Positions 27,319 through 36,283 of a DNA stretch of 64,000 bases are shown here, piece after piece. This DNA comes from Nocardioides hwasunensis (lineage in GTDB: Bacteria > Actinomycetota > Actinomycetes > Propionibacteriales > Nocardioidaceae). How positions within the stretch are numbered: the first letter of the stretch is position 1; the number at the start of each line of letters is the position of its first letter. The DNA is taken from the NCBI RefSeq assembly GCF_014779665.1, contig NZ_JACXYY010000003.1, positions 1-64,000 of the forward strand. Direction: 5' to 3'. The notes beneath the pieces are model-generated. The model worked only from the letters and a program-made list of their open reading frames with translations, was not told where the DNA came from and ran no database searches. Position numbers and translations under genes: made by a program.

Positions 27319-30300
27319 TCAGGCGAGGCGGAGGGCGACGCGGCTGCCGTGGCGACCGCGCAGCACGCGGAGCTGGGTCGGGATGCGGGTCTGGAGCTCG
27401 GGGACGTGGCTCACGACGCCGACGACCCGACCGCCGTCGCGCAGGGAGTCGAGGGTGTCCATGACGTCCTCGAGGGTCTCGGCGTCGAGGGAGCCGAACC
27501 CCTCGTCGACGAAGAGGGTGTCGAGGTCGGTGCCCCCGGCCTCCTGCGTGATGACGTCGGCGAGCCCGAGCGCCAGGGCGAGGGACACGACGAAGGTCTC
27601 GCCCCCGGACAGCGTGGCGGGGTCACGGCTGTCGCCGGTCCAGTCGTCGCGGACCAGGAGACTGAGGCCGCCGCGGGTCTCGCCGGCGCCGCGCTGACCG
27701 GTGTGGACGAGGGAGTAGCGCTGGTCGCTCATCGTGGACAGGCGGAGGTTGGCGGCGTCGACGACCTGGCCGAGTCGGTGGGCGAGGACGTAGGCCGACA
27801 GACGCATCTGCATGCGGTTGTCGGGGTGCTTGCCGTCGACCAGCGACGCGAGGTCGGCGACGAGGTCGAGGTCGTCGCGCACCGGCGCCCAGGCGGCGAC
27901 CGCCGCGCGAACCTCGTCGCGCAGGGCGCGCAGCCGGCTGGCGCGCTCACGCAGGCCCACGGTGCGCTGGTGGGCGCTGGCCGCGGCCTGCCGGACCTCG
28001 GCGTGCGCGCTGGCGAGCCCGTCGAGGTCGGGCGGCTCGGACGTGGTCGCGTGCGCCAGCTCCGGGTCCGCCAGCACCTCCTCGACCCGCGCGAGCTCAC
28101 GGTCGTGTCGATCGACGGCCGCCTGCGCGGCGTCGACCTCGGACTCGGTGAGCCAGCGCTCCGCCGCCGCCGAGGCCGAGGGGAACCCCGCAGCCATGGC
28201 GGTCTCGTCGGCAGCCTGCTGGGTCTGGGTCGCCGTGGCCCGGGCCCGGGCGAGGTCCGCGGTCACGGTGCGGTGGTCATGGGTGAGCCGCTCCACCTCC
28301 TGGTGGAAGCGGGCGAGTGCGTCGAGGTCGGCGCCCTCGCCGGCCACGGCGGCGACCTGGGTCCGCAGGTCGTCCACTCGCGAGGCCAGGACGGCGGTCT
28401 CGGTGTCGTGCTGTGCGACCGCAGTCGCGAGGTCGTGACGCGTCGCGGAGAGCCTCTGCACCTCGGCGCGCAGCTGCGCCTCACGAGCGGTCAGGTCCTC
28501 GAGTCCGTCCGCCTCTCCCCGAGCCTGGTCCAGGCACCCGCGGGCCTCCTCCGTCCGGGCGAGGAGCTGATCGACGGGCGCGGCCGCCTCCGCACGGGAT
28601 GCCGCCAGTCGGGTTGCGAGACCGCGCACCTGCTGGGCATGGGCCTCGACGACGCCTTCGAGGTCGTCGACGGCTCGCCGGGCCTCGCGTTCGGCCGACT
28701 CGTCGGGTGCGCCGGGAGTGGGTGAGGCCGGACGAGGGTGCTGGGCCGAGCCGCAGACCGGGCAGCTCGCCCCGACCGCGAGCTGGCAGGCGATCTCCGC
28801 GGCCATGCCGTCGAGCCGGCGCTCACGGATCTCCACCAGCGCCTCGCGGGCGATCAGTCGCGACTCCTGCACCTCACGCAGCTCGCGCTCGGCGGCGGCC
28901 ACGAGGACCTCGAGCTCCTCGGCCGTCCTGGCGGCGGCGAGCCGCTCGTCGAGGACGCCGAGCTCGAGGGCCAGGGTCTCGGCGCGCGCACGGGCGGCAC
29001 GGGCACGTGTCAGAGCCGGGCCTAGCGCCTCGATGACGTCGGGCAGCTGGGCCAGGCGGACCTCGACCGCCAGGAGGTCGTCGACCTGCTGGTCCCGGTC
29101 GCGCCCGACCCGCACGAGCTGCCGCTCGAGGTCGAGCGCCTGGTGTTGCAGAGGGCGGACCCGGGCGATGTCGGTGAGCATCCGCGTGGCCTCGCGCTGC
29201 AGGTCGGCGACACCCTGGTCGTCGAGCGGCGCGGCGGGGATCGTCAGCCCGTCGAGGGGCTGGTCGCCGAGCAGTCCGGCGTCGTCGGGTAGCGCCGGTC
29301 CGGCTTGTTCGGCCAGGAGGTCGACCAGCGCGCCGCGAGCGGCGTCGACGCGGCGATCGAGGTCGTCGACCGTGCGGCGCGCGTCGAGGGCCAGGAGGTG
29401 GAGCGGCCGCACCGGCGCGGACCGGTGCGCCTCGTCGAGGCGACGGCGCTGACGGACGTGGTCGTCCGACGCGGTGAGCAGTGCGGCCCGATCACGTTCG
29501 GCCGCCGCACGCCGTGCCTGGAGCCCCGCCAGGCGGGTGCCGGCGGCAAGGGTCTCGGCTGCCTCCCGCTCGTCGGCCACGAGCACCTCGAGCGTGGCCG
29601 CCTGCTCGTCGTGCTCCGCGGCCGTGGAGGTGGCCAGGGAGTCGAGCCACTGGTCGAGCACGGCCGGCTCGACCGACCACTGGTCGGGCGAGGTGTCGCA
29701 CCCCACCTCGCTGACCCGGCTGACCAGGTCGGCGACCGCACGATGGTGCGCGTCGGAGGCACGGCGCAGCTCGACGCGGCGCTCGCGCAGCCACCGCTCC
29801 GTGCGGTCGAAGCGTCCGGTCTGGAAGACCTGCTGGAGGAGGGCGTGACGGTCCTCCGACCGTGCCCGCAGGAACGCCTGGAACCGCCCCTGGGGGAGCA
29901 GGGCCACCTGGCAGAACTGCGGCAGGGTCATCCCGACCAGCCGGGTGACGAGGTGACCCGTCTCGTCGAGCCGGGTGCTGAGCGGGTGCCACTGGTGTCC
30001 GCCTCCCCCGTCCGGACCGGACGACCCGGCCGTGGGGCGACGCTCGGAGATCACCACACGCGCCTGCTCGGTGGTCGTGCCGGAGCCGCGCTTCTTGGGG
30101 CGCACCCACGCGGGGGAGCGGTCGATCCGGAACCGGCGACCGGAGAGCGTCGCCTCGAGCACGACCCGCGGGACGACGTCGTCGCCGGCGTGGTCGGAGC
30201 GCAGGCGCTTGGCGGTCGACCTGTCGCCCGGGACGTCGCCGTAGAGCGCGAAGCAGACGGCGTCGAGGATGCTGGACTTGCCCGCGCCGGTCGGCCCGCT

Positions 30301-30399
30301 GAGCAGGAACAGACCCGCGTCGGACAGCGTGTCGAAGTCGATCCGGGTGCGGTCGGCGAAGGGACCGAAGGCCGTCACCTCGAGGTGGTGCAGCCTCAT
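27319..30399 (-). CDS. sbcC: Exonuclease subunit SbcC (Rad50-like ATPase)
   Basis: 1026 residues, SMC/Rad50 architecture. Walker A GPTGAGKSSILDAVCFALYG is at about 34-53; a long coiled coil surrounds the zinc hook CPVCGSAQHPRP (C-x2-C, about residue 545); the ABC signature TLSGGETFVVSLALALGLAD and Walker B (LFVDEGFGSLD) close the ATPase head. SbcCD cuts hairpins and processes DNA ends. The start ATG 30399 overlaps the sbcD stop. Frame remains open upstream through sbcD in another frame, but only this start fits the family. Confidence 0.92.
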   Translation of the reverse strand: MRLHHLEVTAFGPFADRTRIDFDTLSDAGLFLLSGPTGAGKSSILDAVCFALYGDVPGDRSTAKRLRSDHAGDDVVPRVVLEATLSGRRFRIDRSPAWVRPKKRGSGTTTEQARVVISERRPTAGSSGPDGGGGHQWHPLSTRLDETGHLVTRLVGMTLPQFCQVALLPQGRFQAFLRARSEDRHALLQQVFQTGRFDRTERWLRERRVELRRASDAHHRAVADLVSRVSEVGCDTSPDQWSVEPAVLDQWLDSLATSTAAEHDEQAATLEVLVADEREAAETLAAGTRLAGLQARRAAAERDRAALLTASDDHVRQRRRLDEAHRSAPVRPLHLLALDARRTVDDLDRRVDAARGALVDLLAEQAGPALPDDAGLLGDQPLDGLTIPAAPLDDQGVADLQREATRMLTDIARVRPLQHQALDLERQLVRVGRDRDQQVDDLLAVEVRLAQLPDVIEALGPALTRARAARARAETLALELGVLDERLAAARTAEELEVLVAAAERELREVQESRLIAREALVEIRERRLDGMAAEIACQLAVGASCPVCGSAQHPRPASPTPGAPDESAEREARRAVDDLEGVVEAHAQQVRGLATRLAASRAEAAAPVDQLLARTEEARGCLDQARGEADGLEDLTAREAQLRAEVQRLSATRHDLATAVAQHDTETAVLASRVDDLRTQVAAVAGEGADLDALARFHQEVERLTHDHRTVTADLARARATATQTQQAADETAMAAGFPSASAAAERWLTESEVDAAQAAVDRHDRELARVEEVLADPELAHATTSEPPDLDGLASAHAEVRQAAASAHQRTVGLRERASRLRALRDEVRAAVAAWAPVRDDLDLVADLASLVDGKHPDNRMQMRLSAYVLAHRLGQVVDAANLRLSTMSDQRYSLVHTGQRGAGETRGGLSLLVRDDWTGDSRDPATLSGGETFVVSLALALGLADVITQEAGGTDLDTLFVDEGFGSLDAETLEDVMDTLDSLRDGGRVVGVVSHVPELQTRIPTQLRVLRGRHGSRVALRLA

Positions 30400-31595
30400 C
30401 GCGGGCCACCTCCTGCCGGGGCCTGCCGGACGGGGCCGGCTGCCGAGACCAGCACGTCGAGGTCGGGGTCGTGGCAGCAGGCGTCGAGGGCCTCCTGCAG
30501 CAGGTCTGACTCGGCTGCGGAGGCGGGGGTGCCGCGGACGTGGCGCACGAAGTCGACCGCGATCGCGTGGTCGCTCGTGCCCGGCGCGGGTGCGGTTGGC
30601 GCCCTCGGGTCGGCGACGGGCGTCGGGAACTGGAGGACGAGGGTGTGCGGGAAGCGACGCCGGAGCTGCTCCATCGCACGTGCCGGACGCTGGGGGTCGG
30701 TGAGGGTGACCTGCACCCAGTCGGCCTCGTGCGGCTCGAGCGCCGGGTCGAGCAGCAGGTCGGTGAGCGTCCCGGTGAGACGGGACAGGCGCCGGGGGAC
30801 CGGCGCGTCGATCCACGTGGCACCGCCGAGCCCGCGGGCGTCGAGCTCGACGAGCCAGGAGCCCTTGACCTGGTCGGCCTCCGAGAAGGAGTAGGCGAGC
30901 GGGGAGCCGGAGTAGCGCAAAGCGGGCGAGAGCGTGTGGGGACCGTGGAGGTGGCCGAGCGCGGTGTAGTCGACGCCTTCGAAGATGCTGGTGGCCACGC
31001 GCGAGACGCCGCCGACGCTGATGTCGCGCTCGGACTCCGACGGCTCGGCGCCGGCGACGAAGGCGTGCGCGAGCACGACGGACCGGGTGCCGGCGCTGCG
31101 GCGGGTCAGGTCGGCGCGGACGCGGGTCATCGCCTGGGCCAGCGCTGCCTCGTGGCTGCGGTGGCTCAGCGCCCACGGCTCGAGGAGGGCCGACGGGTCG
31201 AGGTAGGGGATGGCGTGGATGGCGACGTCGCCGTGCTCGTCGCCGAGGACGATCGGGGTGCCGACCGACGAGGCATCGGTGCGCACGAAGACGCCGGCGG
31301 CGTCCATCAGCCGCGAGCCGAACCCGAGCCGCTGGGCGCTGTCGTGGTTGCCGCTGCTGACGACCACCTGGGCGCGGGAGGCCGCGAGGCGGGCGAACGT
31401 CTCGTCGGCCAGCGCCACCGCGTCGACGTGGGGGAGGGCGCGGTCGTAGACGTCGCCCGCGACGACCACGACGTCGACCTGCTCGGTGGCCACCACCTCG
31501 AGGAGGTGGTCGACGAACGCACCCTGGTGGCCCAGCAGGTCCTCGCGGTGGAAGGACCTCCCCAGGTGCCAGTCGGAGGTGTGGAGGATGCGCAC
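30396..31595 (-). CDS. sbcD: Exonuclease subunit SbcD (Mre11-like nuclease)
   Basis: 399 residues. The calcineurin-type phosphoesterase motifs are present: TSDWHLGRSFHRED (about 6-19), GDVYDRALP (about 48-56), GNHDSAQRLG (about 82-91), and GHLHGPHTL (about 218-226). This is the Mn2+-dependent nuclease half of SbcCD. GTG start at 31595. Stop overlaps the sbcC start by 4 bases, ensuring balanced synthesis. Confidence 0.92.
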   Translation of the reverse strand: MRILHTSDWHLGRSFHREDLLGHQGAFVDHLLEVVATEQVDVVVVAGDVYDRALPHVDAVALADETFARLAASRAQVVVSSGNHDSAQRLGFGSRLMDAAGVFVRTDASSVGTPIVLGDEHGDVAIHAIPYLDPSALLEPWALSHRSHEAALAQAMTRVRADLTRRSAGTRSVVLAHAFVAGAEPSESERDISVGGVSRVATSIFEGVDYTALGHLHGPHTLSPALRYSGSPLAYSFSEADQVKGSWLVELDARGLGGATWIDAPVPRRLSRLTGTLTDLLLDPALEPHEADWVQVTLTDPQRPARAMEQLRRRFPHTLVLQFPTPVADPRAPTAPAPGTSDHAIAVDFVRHVRGTPASAAESDLLQEALDACCHDPDLDVLVSAAGPVRQAPAGGGPR

Positions 31596-31687
31596 GGGAC
31601 GACGCTATGACGCGGCACCGACACCGACGGGGCCCCACGCCGGGACGAGCCGTGGCGGGTCAGGTCGGGGTCGGGTCGAGTCGGGTC

Positions 31688-32515
31688 TCAGCAGTAGCGG
31701 ACGCTGCGGTGCGGCGAGGTGAATCCCCAGAGCTCGATCCCGGCGTCGGCGGCCAACCGGGCCGCGAGGCTCGTCGGGGCACCGACGGCGACGATGGAGC
31801 CGATGCCGCTCGCCGCGGCCTTCTGCACCAGCTCGAAGCCCACGCGCCCGCTGAGCACCAGGCACGCGACCGCAGTGGGATCGCCCGAGAGGACGCGCGA
31901 GCCCACGACCTTGTCCACGGCGTTGTGCCGGCCCACGTCCTCGCGGACCACGAGCAGGGTCCCGTCGGCATCCGCGAGACCCGCTGCGTGGACGCCGCCG
32001 GTCTTCGAGAAGAGCGTTTGACGCTGGCGCAGCGCGTCGGGGAGGCGGCGTACGACGTCGGCGTCCGGGCGCGCACCCGTCCACGGTGCGGCGGTCCGCG
32101 TCTGCAGCGCCTCCGCCACGCTGTCCTTGCCGCAGACCCCGCACGCCGAGGACCCGGCCGAGGCGGCCACGTGCCGGTGCGGCAGGTCGGCGGCGTCGGC
32201 GAGCGCCACCGTGACGACGTTGAACTCCTGGTCGGGTGCGAGGTCGTCGTCGGTGCAGTAGGCGACCTGGGTGATGGCCTGCGGGGTGGCCAGTCCCTCG
32301 TGGACGAGCCAGCCGGCGGCGAGCTCGAAGTCGTGTCCCGGCGTCCGCATGGTCACCCAGGCGCGTCGCGGCTCGAGAGCGCCGGCACGCACCCGGATCT
32401 CGAGGGGCTCCTCGGTGATGAGGCGGTCCTCTCGCGCTATCTCCGCGTCGCCCCGGTGCTCGACGACCCTCGTCCTGACCGAGGGTCCTGGGCGTCGCGC
32501 TCGCTCCGTCGTCAC
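31688..32515 (-). CDS. fdhD: Formate dehydrogenase accessory sulfurtransferase FdhD
   Basis: 275 residues. The family's CxxC motif is in SACGVCGKDSVAEAL (about 119-133), and the conserved region REDVGRHNAVDKVVG is at about 186-200. FdhD takes sulfur from a cysteine desulfurase and puts it on the molybdenum cofactor of formate dehydrogenases. No formate dehydrogenase gene is in the window. Single gene; GTG start at 32515. The upstream 184 bases serve the divergent small gene at 32700. Confidence 0.9.
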   Translation of the reverse strand: MTTERARRPGPSVRTRVVEHRGDAEIAREDRLITEEPLEIRVRAGALEPRRAWVTMRTPGHDFELAAGWLVHEGLATPQAITQVAYCTDDDLAPDQEFNVVTVALADAADLPHRHVAASAGSSACGVCGKDSVAEALQTRTAAPWTGARPDADVVRRLPDALRQRQTLFSKTGGVHAAGLADADGTLLVVREDVGRHNAVDKVVGSRVLSGDPTAVACLVLSGRVGFELVQKAAASGIGSIVAVGAPTSLAARLAADAGIELWGFTSPHRSVRYC

Positions 32516-32614
32516 CCGACGAGCCTAGCCGTCGTCCGGCAGCGGACGGGGGCGGCTGGTGGCCGAGATCACCCCGCCGTGGATGCGCTCCGCCGCCTTC
32601 TGCGTCCGTAGAAT

Positions 32615-32646
32615 GTAAGGGCCGCATCGGAGCGGCTACCTCTTAC
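32615..32646 (+). promoter_or_regulatory. Leader hairpin of the small gene at 32700
   Basis: Outer arms GTAAG (32615-32619) and CTTAC (32642-32646) enclose inner arms GCCGC (32621-32625) and GCGGC (32632-32636). The hairpin follows a -10-like TAGAAT (32609-32614) and lies about 55 bases ahead of the small gene start. It could be a leader RNA structure or a protein site. Confidence 0.4.
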
Positions 32647-32699
32647 CAGTTCGAGACTCACCACGAGAGGGCAGGACGCCCTCGGAAGGACAGATCACC

Positions 32700-32843
32700 A
32701 TGAACCCGCAGTTGCACCTCGCCATGAGGCTCGTCGACGCGCGCGCCCGTTCGGACGAGGACCGCGCCCTCCTGCGCAACGTGGAGATCGCCCTGCGTGA
32801 GGAGCGCCGAGCCCGTCGCGCTGCGCGTCGCACCCCACGCTGA
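32700..32843 (+). CDS. Small basic 47-residue protein, function unknown
   Basis: Begins MNPQLHLAMRLVDARARSDE and ends with an Arg/Ala-rich tail. It is one long amphipathic, highly charged helix by composition. A GGAAGGA site lies 10 bases before the ATG. Followed by a hairpin terminator at 32910. Proteins of this size with MNP start and Arg-rich tail occur in related actinobacteria, but I know no function. Confidence 0.6.
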   Translation: MNPQLHLAMRLVDARARSDEDRALLRNVEIALREERRARRAARRTPR

Positions 32844-32909
32844 CCCAGCACGACGAGCGTCCGACCCAGCGTCGGGCGTGACCTCGCGGCGCCTGCGCCG
32901 CGGGACCGG

Positions 32910-32941
32910 ACACCCTGTCAGTCACCCCACTGGCAGGGTGT
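32910..32941. terminator. Hairpin terminator between small gene and surface-protein gene
   Basis: ACACCCTG (32910-32917) pairs with CAGGGTGT (32934-32941), followed by TCTT on the plus strand. It lies between the converging ends of the 32700 gene and the minus-strand gene ending at 32945 and may serve both. Confidence 0.6.
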
Positions 32942-32944
32942 TCT

Positions 32945-35005
32945 TCATGGCCGGCGCGGGCGCCGCCTCGAGAGCGCGACGAGGACGAGCCCGGCGAGCA
33001 CGGCCGCGGCACTCGTCGCGCCGAGCCAGACCGACGGGCCACCCGTGTCGGGCAGGACGCCGCCGCCGCCGTCATCGCCACCGTTCGTGCTGGTGGGCGC
33101 CACCGTCGGCTCGTCGCTCGGCGACTCGGTGGGCTCGTCGGTGGGCTCGTCGGTCGGGGTGGGCGTCGGGGTCGGTGTCTGTGTGGGGGAGGGCGTCGCC
33201 GTGGGCGGACCCGTCGGTGTGGTCGGAGGAGGCGTCGTGGGTGTCGCGGCCAGGACGAAGTCCAGCCCACCTCGGATCTCTCCCGCCGCCGTGATCGTCG
33301 CGGTCTGCGAGGCCGCGCCGACCACGACCGTGCCGTCGGGCGCACGGACCGTCACGGTCCAGGTGCCGGGGCCTAGCTGGTCGAGGAAGTAGTGGCCGTC
33401 CGCGTCGGTGCGGACGGCCTGCGGTCCACCCGGTCCCTCGACGACGACCTCGACGCCTGCCACCGGCGACCCGTCGCGGGTGATGGTGCCGCCGACGGCT
33501 CCGGGCCGCTCGAGGGCGACGTCTTGTCCCGTGAGCCCCGCCGGCGAGACGGTGATCGGCCTCGGGGGAGGAGCGGTGAACCCGTCCGGGGCGACGACGG
33601 AGAGCGTGTAGTCGCCCGGCGGGACGGCGGTGAGCTCGTAGGTCCCGTCACCGCGCGTCGCGATGGTGATGGGAGGACCGGTGGTGGGCGTCAGCACCAC
33701 CTGGACTCCACCGATGCCCACACCCCCGCCGGTGACCGTCCCGGAGACCGAGGGCAGCGCGACGATGCCGAAGTTCTGGTTCTCGAACGGTTGGCCCTGG
33801 ATGACGAGTCCGCCGATGCTCGTGCCCTGTGGCCCCGCGACGTAACCGGTGGGGACGGCGATCGAGACGGTGTAGCCCGCCGCGTCGGTGTCGTCGTTGA
33901 AGTCGAAGAGGTACGAGCCGTCGGCATCCGTCGTCGTGCTTCGCGTCGGTCCGCCGCCGGGCGGGGTCAGCGTGACCACGACGCCGGCGACGCCGGGAGC
34001 GGCCGCATCGGTCGGGTCACCTTCGACGACGCGTCCGCTGATCGGTTGCGGGATGATCTCGCGGATCGCGAAGTCGGCTCGCGACGCGGGACTGTTGTCG
34101 TTGCCGCGGTTGTCGGCCGGCTTCTGCGCGGCACCGACGATCGCGCAGGTGTCCGGCACGCTGATCCGCACGACGTAGCCCGCCTGGGTCGCGAACTGGC
34201 CGAACGAGTACGTGCCGTCGGCGGCCGGCTGCGTCGTCGCCAGGGGCTCCCCGAAGGGGGAGACCAGGGTCAGCGTGGCCTGGGCGGGGCTGCACGCGTT
34301 GCCGGGCGGCGAGCTGACGGTCCCGCCGATGGGACGGGCCCGACTGACGAACCAGGTCTGGTAGACCGGGAACCCCGCACGCCGGGTGAAGGTGAAGGTG
34401 AGGCTGGTCAGTCGGGTGGTGGGCTCGAACCAGCCGCTCGCGCCGTCGGTGTCAGCGGCGGTGGCGTTGCCGGTGAGGGTGGCGTCGGCAGCGTCGAAGG
34501 TCGGCACGTCCGTGCCTCCCGCGTAGTTGAACGCGCCGCGCCACCAGCTCGCGATCGTCGCCGCCGGCACGGCGCCGCCGCTCGCGTCCGTGGCGCTGAC
34601 CCGCACGGCGTCGGAGTCGATGTCGCCGAGCACGAAGGCCCAGCCGATGTCCGGCGTGGGGGAGTCGAAGGTGTACGTCGTCGTGGAGGGTGTCGTGGCG
34701 GTGTCGGCCTTGGGGCGCAGGAGCAGGTAGGCGTTGCCGGCGCTGGAGCCGTACTTCTGGCCGGGCGGCGTCGACGCTCCGAGGAAGGTGCTCGCGCCGG
34801 CCGGGAGCGACACGGGGGACCGGGAGTCCGAGGTGACGGTCGCCGCCGGGAAGCCCGGCTGCTGGGTCATCGTCGTGCGGAACGCGTTGGAGGACCCCTG
34901 GATCGGCCCCCAGGCGGCCCACCTGTCGGCGAGCGCGAGCGCGGGCGCCGCGACCATGGCGACGAGCAGTGCGGTGATGGCGAGAAGAGCGGCTCTGCGT
35001 GACAT
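32945..35005 (-). CDS. LPDTG sortase-anchored surface protein with Cna-B/SdrD-like repeats
   Basis: 686 residues. Signal peptide at about 1-26 (MSRRAALLAITALLVAMVAA). An N-terminal ligand-type domain of about 210 residues is followed by four Cna-B/carboxypeptidase-regulatory-like repeats (about 215-555; each has a GxYxF or GxYxL motif such as ADGSYLFDFNDD). A Pro/Thr/Ser/Glu-rich wall-spanning stretch (about 565-640) leads to LPDTG, a membrane segment and an Arg-rich tail (about 650-686), the sortase signal. Two inverted repeats of TCCCCCAAGA type lie upstream. Ligand unknown; no sortase gene in the window. Confidence 0.85.
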   Translation of the reverse strand: MSRRAALLAITALLVAMVAAPALALADRWAAWGPIQGSSNAFRTTMTQQPGFPAATVTSDSRSPVSLPAGASTFLGASTPPGQKYGSSAGNAYLLLRPKADTATTPSTTTYTFDSPTPDIGWAFVLGDIDSDAVRVSATDASGGAVPAATIASWWRGAFNYAGGTDVPTFDAADATLTGNATAADTDGASGWFEPTTRLTSLTFTFTRRAGFPVYQTWFVSRARPIGGTVSSPPGNACSPAQATLTLVSPFGEPLATTQPAADGTYSFGQFATQAGYVVRISVPDTCAIVGAAQKPADNRGNDNSPASRADFAIREIIPQPISGRVVEGDPTDAAAPGVAGVVVTLTPPGGGPTRSTTTDADGSYLFDFNDDTDAAGYTVSIAVPTGYVAGPQGTSIGGLVIQGQPFENQNFGIVALPSVSGTVTGGGVGIGGVQVVLTPTTGPPITIATRGDGTYELTAVPPGDYTLSVVAPDGFTAPPPRPITVSPAGLTGQDVALERPGAVGGTITRDGSPVAGVEVVVEGPGGPQAVRTDADGHYFLDQLGPGTWTVTVRAPDGTVVVGAASQTATITAAGEIRGGLDFVLAATPTTPPPTTPTGPPTATPSPTQTPTPTPTPTDEPTDEPTESPSDEPTVAPTSTNGGDDGGGGVLPDTGGPSVWLGATSAAAVLAGLVLVALSRRRPRRP

Positions 35006-35011
35006 GCGAAT

Positions 35012-35040
35012 TCCCCCAAGACGGACCGTATCTGGGGGGA
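35012..35040. promoter_or_regulatory. Inverted repeat between the surface-protein and OsmC genes
   Basis: TCCCCCAAGA (35012-35021) and TCTGGGGGGA (35031-35040) are inverted with one mismatch, in the 71-bp gap between two divergent genes. The left arm also serves as the ribosome site (GGGGGAA) of the surface-protein gene, so a hairpin in that mRNA could block translation; a DNA-binding site is the alternative. Confidence 0.35.
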
Positions 35041-35076
35041 GCGTAACCCGACCCGGCCTCTGGCAGGGTGGACCGC

Positions 35077-35520
35077 ATGACCGATGACACCCGTGACGAG
35101 GACCTCCGCAGCGTCGAGCTCACCAGGATCGGCCCGGCACGCTTCAAGGCGACCAACGCCCGCGGCGGGGAGACGTTCTTCGGCACCGGGGGAGAGGATC
35201 CCGACTTCACGCCCGTCGAGCTGCTGCTCGCGGCCATCGCGGGGTGCAGCGCGCTCGACGTGGAGGCGATCACGCACAAGCGCACGACCAGCACGTCGTT
35301 CGAGGTCCACGCCGAGGGACGGAAGGTCCGCGACGAGCACGGCAACCACATGACGGGCCTGCAGGTCTCGTTCAGCCTGGAGTTCCCCGAAGGGGCCGAG
35401 GGCGACACGGCCCGCGAGCGCGTCCAGAGCGCGATCGCGATGTCACGCGACCGGCTCTGCACGGTCTCGCGGACCGTCCAGCTCGGCGAGGACGTCGTCT
35501 ACCCGGACGTGCCCCGCTGA
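35077..35520 (+). CDS. OsmC-family peroxiredoxin-like protein
   Basis: 147 residues. The two redox cysteines are in AGCSALDVEAIT (about residue 62) and RLCTVSRTVQ (about 129), placed as in OsmC/Ohr proteins that reduce organic hydroperoxides. The length and the second motif are closer to the YhfA/OsmC branch than to Ohr. ATG 35077 is preferred to GTG 35068, which would overlap the ribosome site. Divergent from the surface-protein gene. Confidence 0.85.
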   Translation: MTDDTRDEDLRSVELTRIGPARFKATNARGGETFFGTGGEDPDFTPVELLLAAIAGCSALDVEAITHKRTTSTSFEVHAEGRKVRDEHGNHMTGLQVSFSLEFPEGAEGDTARERVQSAIAMSRDRLCTVSRTVQLGEDVVYPDVPR

Positions 35521-35529
35521 CCGCTCAGG

Positions 35530-36258
35530 TCAGCCGACGGTGACCTTCTCGATGGTCACGTCCTTGTTGGGGGCGCCGCCGCCGGCGGGGTGCGCACCGT
35601 CGTTGCCCTCCTTGGCGATCGCGTCGAGCACCTTGAGCCCGGCCTCGTCGATCGTGCCGAAGACGTTGTAGCTCGGCGGGAACTGCGAGTCGCGGAAGAC
35701 CAGGAAGAACTGCGAGCCGTTGGTGTCGGGACCGGCGTTGGCCATCGCCAGGGTCCCGGCGGGGTAGGTCTCGTCACCGCTCAGCTCGTCGGGGAAGGAG
35801 TAGCCGGCGCCACCCGAGCCGGTGCCCGTGGGGTCGCCGCACTGGAGGATGCCGAACCCGTCCTGGTCGCCGATGCGCGGGCACGGGGTGTCGTCGTAGA
35901 AGCCCTGCTCGGCCAGGGACACGAACGAGTTGACGGTGCAGGGCGCCTTGGCCGCGTCGAGGGAGAGGCCGATGTCGCCGAAGTTGGTCGTGATCGTCGC
36001 CGAGACGGTGCCGTCCGCCTGCGCCTCCTCGGCCGGCGGGTCCACCTTCTTCGCGGGCTCCTGCCCGTCGGAGGAGTACTCGCACGTCGTGGTCTTGCCG
36101 CTGCCGGCCGCGTCCGGTGAGTCGGAGGAGGAGGCGGACTCCGAGGTGGACGGGCTCGAGGAGTCGCTCGCCGAGTCACCCCCGCCGGAGTCGTCGCCGC
36201 ACCCGGCGAGGACGAGCACGGACAGGCAGGCGGCCACGGTGGCGAGTCGCTTCAGCAT
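35530..36258 (-). CDS. Cyclophilin-type peptidyl-prolyl isomerase lipoprotein
   Basis: 242 residues. A lipobox LVLAGC (Cys20) follows a lipoprotein signal; a Ser/Asp/Glu-rich linker (about 21-65) leads to the cyclophilin domain (about 75-242) with ANAGPDTNGSQFFLVFRDS and NVFGTIDEAGLKVLDAI. It is expected outside the membrane, assisting folding of exported proteins; relatives include M. tuberculosis PpiB. Tail-to-tail with the OsmC gene (9-base gap). ATG 36258 begins the signal peptide. Confidence 0.9.
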   Translation of the reverse strand: MLKRLATVAACLSVLVLAGCGDDSGGGDSASDSSSPSTSESASSSDSPDAAGSGKTTTCEYSSDGQEPAKKVDPPAEEAQADGTVSATITTNFGDIGLSLDAAKAPCTVNSFVSLAEQGFYDDTPCPRIGDQDGFGILQCGDPTGTGSGGAGYSFPDELSGDETYPAGTLAMANAGPDTNGSQFFLVFRDSQFPPSYNVFGTIDEAGLKVLDAIAKEGNDGAHPAGGGAPNKDVTIEKVTVG

Positions 36259-36283
36259 GCGGCCGACTCTAACCAGCGCGTCC

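Noticed and set aside
27292..28725. Plus-strand frame opposite sbcC
   Set aside because: Val/Glu/Gly/Arg mirror composition and no motif; the sbcC reading has Walker motifs and the zinc hook.
33090..33230. Possible CRISPR or tandem array (repeated ggtg/gtcgg units)
   Set aside because: The periodicity comes from Pro/Thr and Asp-Glu-Pro-Thr codons of the wall-spanning region of the surface protein. No spacer/repeat structure. No CRISPR array was seen anywhere.
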